NCBI GenBank assembly: GCA_029339195.1
Contig: JAPTJF010000046.1
Coordinates: forward strand, 162,810-226,809
Reading direction: 5' to 3'
Origin: Micractinium sp. NFX-FRZ
Lineage: Eukaryota > Chlorophyta > Trebouxiophyceae > Chlorellales > Chlorellaceae
Length of the DNA stretch: 64,000 nt
Shown: positions 55,901-64,000 of the stretch, piece after piece
Layout of the letters: every line of letters begins with the position of its first letter
How positions within the stretch are numbered: position 1 is the stretch's first letter
The notes under the pieces: generated by a model
The model's database searches: none
What the model saw: the letters and a program-made list of their open reading frames with translations, nothing else
Told to the model about the DNA's origin: nothing
Program-made: the position numbers and the translations under genes

Positions 55901-58900
55901 CCAGCTGCACCACCTCGTGCTCCTCCTGAATCGACACCACCAGCGCGTGCGTGCACAGCACCCCCGCCATGCATCCAAACAACAGCAGCGCGCCCGCCAT
56001 GCGCCGCCGCTGCCGCCACGTGCCGGTGCCTGCGGGCACGCCAGCACAGCGACAAGCAAGGTTGCAGCAGATTTGCAGGCAGGGGGTGGGCACTTCTCCA
56101 AGGCGGCTAATGCCCCCACATGCTTGCTCCACTTCATGGCACGGCACGGCATGGCTCACCTGCAGCACTGTGTCCCATCCGATGCACTCCCGCACCCCAC
56201 ACTCCTGCTCCCCCAGGCGCCCCGGCCAACCCCTCCTCACCCCGCAGCATGTCCACCGAGTGCCCCAGCAGGCCGCGCTGCCCTGACGTCACGTTCAGGA
56301 AGATGGCTGCCGGCATGATGAAGGCCATGAGGGTGCTGGCGGTGGAGCCCGCCAGGCCAAACACAAACTCCACGTTGGGCAGCAGCACCGCCATGGCGCA
56401 GGAGGCGCCTGCGGGCGCGGGCGGGGGCAGCGCGGCCGGAGCAGGGCAGGGCGCGCACAGGTGGGCAACACAAGGCAGCAGCAGCAACAGGCGGGCAGGG
56501 CAGCAGCCGCTGCTATGGCTCATGATTGCTTTCAATGTGTGGGCGTGGCGGCAGCGTGTGCAGGGAACGAGCTGCGGAGGAGGTGGGCGGCAGCCCAGCG
56601 GCAGCCATGCACGCAACTCCAGGCTGCCCTTACAGCCCATCAAGCAGTTGCCCATAGACCAAGCAATGCAACCCAGCATGCCCCCATTCCTGCCTCCTTC
56701 CTGCCTCCCCACCACCATCCTCACCCAGGATGGCGGTGGTCAGCAGGTTTGCCTGCAGCGGCGACAGCTGCACCCCCAAGGGCCCCAGCCCCGCCGCCTC
56801 CGCCTGCTTGGCCGCCGCGCCGAAGCTCGGGCTGCACAGCGCCAGCCAGGGCGCAAACGTGGTGTGCAGCGGCACCACGGTGAGGGGGATGACGCCCAGC
56901 AGGGAGACACCAAAGCCGTACTTGAGCACGCGCTCCGCCTGCAGCCGCACGCCGTGCGCGCCCACGCCGCCAAAGTTACGCAGCACGTCACCAGCGGTTC
57001 TGCAGGGGGCCGGGGGCCGGCATGGTCAGGCGGGGCATGGCAGGCAGGGGTCAAGGCCAGCCGGGCATGCACGCAGGTGGGGTCAGATGGGCAGGCAATA
57101 AAGTGTTGCGGGAGTACGCGGCGTCAGGCAGGCGGCTGTGGATGGTTGCACGGCACCGTGCTGCTGGCTGCTGTGAATGTGCATCCATGGGCAGATCCAG
57201 GGCGCGGCCAGCCAGAGGAGCACTTGGAGCATGGATGCCAGGGCTGCCCACCCAGTGGAGATGCCACACCCAGGCAGCATGCCGCGCACCTCTCCCCAAA
57301 GGCGCCGTATCCGCAGGCCCCCACTGCCATGTAGATGAGTGCGCTGAGCAGCATGCCGCGCTGCACAGCGGTGGTCATCTTCTTCATGGAGGGGCGCTGG
57401 GAGGCGGGGTAGATCTGGAAGAGGTACTGGTGGGCGGTGAAGCCGTAGGAGACAATGGGGAAGGCAACCAGCACGCCCTCCCAGCGCCACCACGCCAGCT
57501 CGCCTGTGCAGGGAGAGCGGGTGGGTTGGGAGGTTGAGGTGGGAGGGAAGTCATGGCCAGCAGGGCGTGCTGGGGGGTGGTACGACGTCTGGTGTGCAGG
57601 GGGGGCAAGCCGTGCGGCATGGGATGCATGCGGGCGACATGACATGACAGAGCAGCAGCTAGCATTCTCTGGCTGCCCACAATTCTCGCCCATCCACCCA
57701 GCCAGCCAACCGTTCCAAGCGTGCACTGGCACCCCCGACAGCATGCGCACCCGAGTTGGGTGTGGGCGAGAAGGGGAGCAGGGCGATGATGCAGCAGAAG
57801 AAGAGGAGGAAGACCATGGACACAGAGTTGACGGCGTTGAGCAGCTGCCCGCTCCTCACAAACAACGCCACGGGCAGGCAGCCCGCCATGGTCACCACCC
57901 CCAGCATGATGTTGCGCGACGGCTCCGCCCCAGGGGGGATGACCGTGCCTGCAGGGGCAGGGTGGCGGGGGCGTGGCAGGGTTGCGGTCCAGGCTGCCAG
58001 CATGCCTCAACCAGTGCCCTCCATGCACCCACCCGTGGCGCGCCTGCCCCTGACAGCACACGCGCACCCACCATGCGCCTTTGCCCCAACAACGCACCCA
58101 GCCACCCACACCGTGACTGCACTGCACGGCCGTGACAGCACCCATTTCCCCCGTCTCCCCCCGGCCCCAGCACCCAGGCTCCATCTTACCTGCCACGCTG
58201 GAAATGGTGTCTGTGAGGATGTTCAGGTATGCCACCACGCTGCCAATGTTCATGGCTATGATGCTCAAGTCCACTGCCCACTGGCCCACCCGCCCAAACG
58301 AGGCCCGTGCCAGCTCCTCGTAAGACCGCTTCCCCGTCAGCTGGCTGCTGATCAGCAGCAGCCGCATGCTGAGCTCCGCCGCTGCCAGCGTGACCAGCAC
58401 CAGCAGCACCGCCAGCAGCAGGCCGCATGTCCTGAAGCAGAAGGGGAAGCCTGCGAGGGGCCAGGAGGGGGGTGGGGAAGGGGGGACCACAGTAGGGGGC
58501 AGGCGGGTCAGCAAACAAGCCAGCAAGCAGGCAGCACTGAGCAACATCTCTTTGGCCACAGCAGTTTGTCAGCAACAGCCCGCAATGACATGCAAGCAGG
58601 CAACCACCAGGCGAGGCATGATATCCTCCAGGAAGGAGCAGCACCCAGAAGGAGCAGCACCCAGCTGAGCTCGACAGCTGCAGCACCCAGCACCCAGCAG
58701 CGGGACGCACCGAGCACACCAGCGCCCAGCACCGCAGTGACAAGGTTCAGGATGGGCTCCCGCTGCAAGAAAGTAGGTTAACGTTGGCGAGTTTGGCATA
58801 ATTGAGCGGTGATTGTAGTGTACAACCGTACCGCCCAGGGCCCCAGGCCCAGGAGCGCTCCCCCGCTCCCTGCCCAAGCCCGTTGCCACGCCGCCCGCCT

Positions 58901-59440
58901 GCATCAGCTCACCTCCCACTCCACCGCTGTGTTGCTGTCTGCTGTGTCCAGTGGGTCACTGAACCGGGGCTCCAGCTGCAGCTGCTTGCCCGACTTGCTG
59001 GGCTGCGAGGAACGAGGAAAGAGGCGCGGCTGTTCCCAACGGTCAACAAGTTGCAAGCGTAGGCAAGTCGGTAGCAGCGTGCAGGCAGCCGACTTGCAGC
59101 CGCTGCTGCCTGCGGTGTATTGAACAGTGCATATGCAGCAGGATGACATGAGCAGCAGCACCAGGTGCAGCATCCGCAGGACCAGCAGCGACCCCGCAGC
59201 AGTGCGGCGGCGCCGGCGGTATTGGCGGCAGGCAGCGGGGGCTTGTGGACCAGCTCCCTGCCCCCCCCTACCGCACGTTCCCTAGCTCACCCGGAACATG
59301 GTGGCCGCCTGCTCGTCCTCCTGGCTGCTGGAGGGCCTGCCAAACGCAAGCCGCTCGCCTGCCGCTGGTCGCCGCGCCAGGTTGCTGTCCTTCTTAGCGA
59401 TCAAAGCGGCTTCCGCGGCGCTGGGGGACACGACTGACAT
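52986..59440 (-). CDS. AAAP/SLC38-type amino-acid transporter with long C-terminal coiled-coil, sequon-rich extension
   Basis: Thirteen exons, right to left: 59440-59291, 59002-58913, 58762-58711, 58450-58190, 57948-57751, 57503-57290, 56999-56725, 56408-56241, 56029-55896, 55606-55442, 55064-54339, 54110-53469, 53291-52986; 1126 residues, all phases agree. Residues 1-80 are cytosolic. The transporter core (about 80-510) starts with EPILNLVTAVLGAGVLGFPF, the family signature, and shows about 11 hydrophobic helices (LLLAVLLVLVTLAAAELSMR, IIAMNIGSVVAYLNILTDTI, VFLLFFCCIIALLPF, MLLSALIYMAVGACGYGAFG, ALLLFGCMAGVLCTHALVVS). The core is joined without a stop to a ~610-residue tail of coiled coil (EETKVAVATQTEAKAKQVAE), Ala/Gln runs and 13 N-glycosylation sequons (for example NVT, NET, NDT, NAT, NLT). 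With 11 helices and an inside N-terminus the tail would be lumenal or extracellular. Substrate unknown. Confidence 0.85.
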
Positions 59441-59862
59441 CGCCGCTCAACGCGTCGCTGCCATCTGCGAATGACTGCTCAGCGTTGAGCCGAGTGCCCA
59501 CTGGCCACTGCCCAGGGCTGTGGCTCCCGTAAGAGAGATCAGCCGCGTAAGAGAGGGCAGCCGTGGAAAAGGACAGCCAAGCGTGCAAGCGCCCTCCCAA
59601 GGTGGGAACAAGGTGCCGCTGCCACCCCATGCGCAGCGGCAGGCGGCAGGCACCCCTCCCACATGCAGGTGCCGCCTCTCTGGCATCCACGCAGCACCCT
59701 GCTTGCTCTGCTATTACATCAATGCGGATGAAACGGAGACAGGACAGAAATAAAACAGACAGGGGTGGTGGGGGGTGCGTACACGGGGGCGCTCCGTCAC
59801 GGGCACCCACCCTCGCGGCGACGGGCAGCAGGGGGTGCTTGGGGGAGCCAAGTGCAGACCCA
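59441..59862. other. Intergenic region, DVR 3' / transporter 5' (same strand)
   Basis: About 420 bases carrying the DVR 3' UTR with a candidate poly(A) signal and the transporter promoter. Confidence 0.45.
59714..59718 (-). terminator. Candidate TGTAA polyadenylation signal for DVR
   Basis: TTACA on the plus strand, about 145 bases after the DVR stop. Confidence 0.45.
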
Positions 59863-62800
59863 TCACTTCTCTCCCTCATACGTCTTGCCCACCCCAAACA
59901 CCGCCGCGTCCCCAAGGTCTTGTCCCTTGAGCCCCTCCTTCACCGCCTTCTTGAAGAAGTCCTCCAGCGTGTCGTTGCCGTAGCTGGGCGTCTCCTCCGC
60001 CAGGTACCGCTGCTCCACGGGGTCCCACAGCAGCATCGACTCCACGGCATAGTACTTGCCAATCTTGCCAAACTCCGCGCCATCCTGTGCACAGGAAGAG
60101 GAGCGTGGGGGAGCACAGGTGCGCCGTACGTCGGGAAATGCCCGCCTCCTGCCTGCCTAGCACCCAGTTCTCCTTGCGGTACGGCTTACAACCCCTGCCT
60201 GCTACCCAGAGCGTGATCACCGTGCACGACTATCACAGTGGTGTCATACAACCCGCCGTCTGGCCGGCGCGATTATTACAACCCGGGGTGCACCACTGCG
60301 CTGCCCTGCCCATGCATGCTGCACCCCCGCACCTTGAGCTGGGGGAAGACCTTGGCCAGGAGGTCCAGGAAGCCGATGATGCCATCCATGAGGGACACAG
60401 GCACCTGGGGGGCCAAGAAAGGGGGACAGAAGGTACAGAAGCCAGCAGGAGTCAGGAGTGGGATGCAGCAGAGGGCAGTTGGAAGAGGAATGTAGCGGTG
60501 TGCAAGGGAGCGACGGGGCCACAGCCGGCCCCTTGCATGCTGCTCCTGCCTCCCCGCCCTGCCGCTTCACATAGCGCCCACAGACGCGGCTGAAACCCAC
60601 CGGGAAGAGGAAGGGCTTCACGCCCGCAGCGTCAAACAGCAGCTGCGCCTGGTCGCGCGCCGTCAGTGCCTTGCCGGGCCCGCCGATGGGCAGCATCTTG
60701 TTCACCTTGTCCGTCTGCAGGGAGCAGGCGTGTGAGCAAGGGGAGGCGAGGGACCGATGTAACCAGGGGGTGAACGCACGCAGTGGCAGGCCAGCGAGTA
60801 TGCAACGTTGCAGAGGTGGATGCTCCTCCTCAGAGTGCGGTGCTCCACGGGGCGTCAGCAACTGGTCCACTCCGCACACTCATGCATCAGCTCCAGCACA
60901 ACACACCGGCGCCACGCACCTCTGTCACACAGTCTGCGATGAAGGACGCGAGGTCCGCCTCGCTGATGGGCTTGCAGGCTGCCAGGGTGCCGTCGCCAAA
61001 CATGACGTACGGCTTCCCATCCTTCACCAGCTCAACCTGCGGGCGGCATTTGCAAGGGATGTCAGCCGCAGAGTGATGGCAGGTGACAGCTGGCAAGGGT
61101 GATGGCAGGTGACAGCTGGCAAAACCCGCAGGCAGACAGGTGGGGTGCCAGCGCCGCCCTCGCGCTTGATTGCAGTGCAGAATGCAGCCAGCGGCATGGT
61201 GGTTCCCTCTGCTGCCTGCAGCTCCTCTGCGTCCACCCTGCAAGCGCCCCGCCCCGCGCACCCTCCCTGCAGCTGACATCACACACACACCTGTCCCGCC
61301 AGCGACTTGAAAAAGGCGGTGGGGCGCACAATTGAGTAGGTGATGTCGCCAGCGCTCTACAGGGGAGGTGGAAAAGCAAGCAGGCAATAAGTGTGCCAGT
61401 GCTGGCAGCGACAGCAGCCTGCAGCCCAGGCATGCCAGGCTCCCTCGCAGCTGCGGACGCGAACTGCCTGCCTGCCTGCCAGCCTGCCTGCCTGCCAGCC
61501 AGCTACAGAGCTCCAAGCCGCCTGATGAACCAACTATAAACTACAAGCTCAGTAACCACTCGCGGCTGCGCCCGCACAGCCCTCCCACCTGCAGCTTCTC
61601 CTCGAACGCCAGCTTGGCGCGCTGGAACTCCAGCAGCGGCTTCTGCACGCAGATGGCTGACAGCAGCACAAAGTGGGAGGCGCCCTGCTTGCGCCCCGCC
61701 TCCATGCTGTTGAGCGTCGCCTGGTAGTCAATGTCCCAGCTGTCTTGGATGCCGCCTGCGGCAGTGGGGGAGGCGTGGGACAGAGGGAGCGGCAGCCGCA
61801 GGTGTGAGGAGGAGCTGGTCCTCAAAGGGAAGGGGAAGGCCAGGACAGGCACGCCCCACCTGCTGGTGTCTCGTGAAATGCAGGTACAGAAGGAAAGGAA
61901 AGGCAAGGAACATGTCCCCCACACTCAGGCAGCCATGCACAGCACCAGCGGTCCACCCACCTGTGCGGCTGGCCAGGCATGAGACCACCACATCCACGTG
62001 GTCCTTGAACGCCACCTTGCCCAGGGATTCCATGCTCATGACGTCGCCAAACCGCACGTCTGCAGCGCAGCAGGCAGGTGGCACAGGTCTGTCGTGAACC
62101 AGCGATGGCAGGGGCGGATTACTCCCCTGCCTGCAACGCTCCATGCGGCGGCCCAGGGACACCAGTGCAGGCATGCAATGGCTGGATGCTGCTTCTGCAA
62201 CGGCAACCCGGAGCCTGCTTGTGTGCTGCACGGCATTCAAGCAAGCCGCACAGCCGGCCCTCCATCCACACCAGCCAGGCTGGCGTGCCGCGCACGCACC
62301 CGCGCCCGCCAGCTCGCGCCGCACATCCTCCTGCGTCTGCTTGCCGCCGACGCCGGAGCGCTCGCGTGCCAGGGCCACCACGTTGTACCCCCGCTTCACC
62401 AGCTCCTTCACCACAAACTTGCCGATGTAGCCGGTAGCACCCACCACCAGCACCCGCACGTCCTTGGGCGCACGCTGGCGGTAGTCGGCGGCCGGCGCCT
62501 CGGCGGAGGCCGCCGGTGCCGCGCACCGCCGTCGTTGGCATGCCGGCGCAGCTGCAGAGTTACCCGCCTGCAGGCGAGGGCCGGATGACCGGGATGGGTA
62601 TGGGCAGCGTGGCGGTGGCAGTGGCGGCAGGCAGCGGCGGTGGCGGCAGCCTGCTGGGGTTCCTCAGCCGGCCAGAGCAACAATTCATACAAAAACAGGC
62701 GACACACCCTCAGTGCCCCTCACCTTGCTGCTGAGCGCGGCGCCAGACAGGAAGGCCCTGCGAGGCAGCACCGCCGCTGCTGCCTTGAAGGGCGTTGCGC

Positions 62801-62864
62801 GACGGGCCGATGCAGCGCATTGGGCAGCGCCAGCCTGGGCCGACAGGGCCAGGGAGCTCGCCAT
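59863..62864 (-). CDS. DVR: Divinyl chlorophyllide a 8-vinyl-reductase, chloroplast
   Basis: Reduces the 8-vinyl group of divinyl (proto)chlorophyllide in chlorophyll synthesis, using NADPH. Nine exons: 62864-62724, 62567-62300, 62059-61961, 61755-61589, 61356-61291, 61036-60920, 60714-60601, 60404-60333, 60084-59863; 421 residues, in phase. Residues 1-75 are an Ala/Arg/Ser-rich transit peptide. The Rossmann motif is [18 protein letters not shown] (GATGYIG at 90-96). Family marks follow: [81 protein letters not shown] and [16 protein letters not shown]. The C-terminus ([19 protein letters not shown]) also fits DVR/PCB2. Complete, with no sign of damage. It is divergent from a DUF1995 chloroplast gene 304 bases away. 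Confidence 0.95.
61073..61122. repeat. 24-bp direct repeat in a DVR intron
   Basis: The 24-base unit starting GTGATGGCAGGTGACAGC is at 61073-61096 and 61099-61122, in the intron between exons 5 and 6. Confidence 0.9.
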
Positions 62865-63168
62865 AACGACGGTGCAACCTCAAGCGTGCAGCTGGGTGCC
62901 TCCGGCGGGTCCCGTGCGAGATTACCAACTTCTATTAGGCCAGGGGTGCTGCTCCAAATGCGAAAAGGGTGGATAGCATTTCACCAGTCTCATCTGCCGA
63001 TGTGGCGCCAGCAGCGCAGGAAGGTCCTTCCTGCCCGTTTCACACCTCCCCATGCAGCTTGATGCCCTGTGATCACCGATCCAAGGCCTGTTCACGACTT
63101 CCCTTGTCGCCACTACCACGCCGTCCCGTCTCTCTTGCACCACAGGCGGCGGCAGCAAACCACACAAC
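62865..63168. promoter_or_regulatory. Divergent promoter region, DVR / DUF1995 gene
   Basis: The 304 bases separate the starts of two plastid-protein genes; a shared bidirectional promoter is likely. No clear TATA box seen. Confidence 0.5.
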
Positions 63169-63534
63169 ATGCAGGCTGCGCTCACAATCACAGCGCTGCA
63201 GCACGTTGGCGCGGTAGCAGGCCAGCACAGGGCGGGTGCAGCCCCGCCGGGTGCAGCGGCGGCAGCGCCACGCCTGCGCGCCCTCCGCCGCCCAGCCAGG
63301 CAGCAGGTGGTGGTGTCAGCAGCGGCGCCGCAGCCCGCACAGGCGGCTTCCACAGGCGCACCTGCTCCGCTGCCTGTGCCGCGCGGACCCCAGGAGACGG
63401 TGCAGCAGGCAGTTGCGGCGTGTGCACGGGCCTGGGAGGCGGGTGTCAAGCGGCAGCGCGTGGAGCTGCTGCTGCCGCTCATCGGCGCCACAGACCTGGA
63501 CGACTGGCCGGGCGGCATCCGCCAGCAGTTCAAG
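63169..63534 (+). CDS. DUF1995-domain chloroplast protein, first exon only (partial)
   Basis: A 366-base open exon from ATG to a GT donor at 63535 gives 122 residues. Residues 1-60 are an Ala/Arg/Gln-rich plastid transit peptide. Then QETVQQAVAACARAWEAG, VKRQRVELLLPLIGATDLDD and WPGGIRQQF reproduce the start of DUF1995 domains, whose members include photosystem II assembly factors. The donor (GTGCCT) is weak and no further exon is recognised before the assembly breaks down, so the gene is cut. Confidence 0.7.
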
Positions 63535-63920
63535 GTGCCTGGGTCTGTGGCCTGGATGGCCGCGTGGGTTGGGAGCGAGCATGACGCGCCCCCTGCCCTC
63601 CAACTGCCGTTAAGCTGCCTAGTCACGCTGCTGCCCCGCCCCTGCTGTGACGTACACTGCCGCGCAGTGGGTAGGCATGCACAGCCGCTGGCCTCACCAG
63701 TGCTCTTGCCTGCACGTGGTGCCTGCTCATACACAACTATCCATCTCCTTGCCTCCTGGCCCCTGCTCCAGCTTCCTCATTTCTCCTCCGCATGTCCCAC
63801 CTACTCACCCACTTGCATGCCGCACCTCATCCCCGTCAGGCTACCTCCATGCGGCTTGGACGCCCTCGTCCCCAGCAACTCCCCTGAGCGGCACTATGCT
63901 GTGCTCCACCACCACATTCC
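63535..63920. other. Presumed intron of the DUF1995 gene
   Basis: Pyrimidine-rich and without recognisable exon content. Should be the start of intron 1, running into the artefact at the right edge. Confidence 0.4.
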
Positions 63921-63925
63921 TGCCC

Positions 63926-63946
63926 CCCCCCCCCCCCCCCCCAAAA

Positions 63947-64000
<54 letters not shown>
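63926..64000. other. Poly-C tract, probable assembly or sequencing artefact
   Basis: About 75 bases almost entirely of C, interrupted once by AAAAAA. Such a run at the extreme edge is typical of a low-quality contig end rather than biology. Confidence 0.8.

Noticed and set aside
1..64000. tRNA, rRNA, riboswitch, IS element or phage genes
   Set aside because: None recognised on reading both strands; the content is intron-rich eukaryotic coding DNA throughout.

Overview
The window looks like nuclear DNA of a green alga, probably a trebouxiophyte of the Chlorella group. The evidence is very high GC, short spliced exons with GT-AG introns every 100-300 bases, long alanine/glutamine/serine runs, TGTAA-type 3' signals, and plant-lineage genes: a chloroplast divinyl-chlorophyllide reductase, a Tat-targeted lumenal protein, a plant-type GICC metal ATPase and a gametolysin (M11) protease. 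The species assignment is inference. Gene models were assembled by hand from splice sites; every complete multi-exon model keeps reading phase from start to stop.

Layout, left to right. CLEC16A/TT9-like membrane-trafficking gene (minus, cut by the left edge); Vms1/ANKZF1-like peptidyl-tRNA hydrolase (plus); peptide:N-glycanase (minus); an orphan membrane-anchored coiled-coil protein (plus). Then two divergent MYND-finger genes: ARM-repeat+MYND (minus) and a helical MYND protein (plus). Next come a secreted lytic polysaccharide monooxygenase with a proline-rich linker and a CBM14-like tail (minus), a 21-exon P1B heavy-metal ATPase with a Cys-Cys/His-rich tail (plus), a prolyl-4-hydroxylase-like dioxygenase (plus) and a DUF1499-like thylakoid-lumen protein (minus). 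A fusion gene carrying a degenerate RPB11/AC19 domain (plus) is followed directly by a canonical RPAC2/AC19 gene (plus), then an M11 metalloprotease (plus). The right part has an HMG-like nuclear protein (minus), an AAAP/SLC38 amino-acid transporter with a ~610-residue glycosylation-rich C-terminal extension (minus), divinyl chlorophyllide 8-vinyl reductase (minus) and the first exon of a DUF1995 chloroplast protein (plus), ending in a poly-C assembly artefact.

Functional themes: the first three complete or near-complete genes belong to ubiquitin/Cdc48-linked quality control or trafficking (CLEC16A, Vms1, PNGase). The LPMO, M11 protease and prolyl hydroxylase fit remodelling of an algal cell wall or extracellular matrix. 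DVR, DUF1499 and DUF1995 are plastid proteins. No operon, CRISPR, phage, IS element, tRNA or rRNA was seen.

The most unusual features are a recurrent pattern in which exon ends with their splice sites are duplicated about 65-110 bp away inside the adjacent intron (at least seven junctions in six genes), the transporter with its long predicted exoplasmic tail, the RPB11-fold fusion beside its canonical paralogue, and the LPMO-CBM14 architecture.
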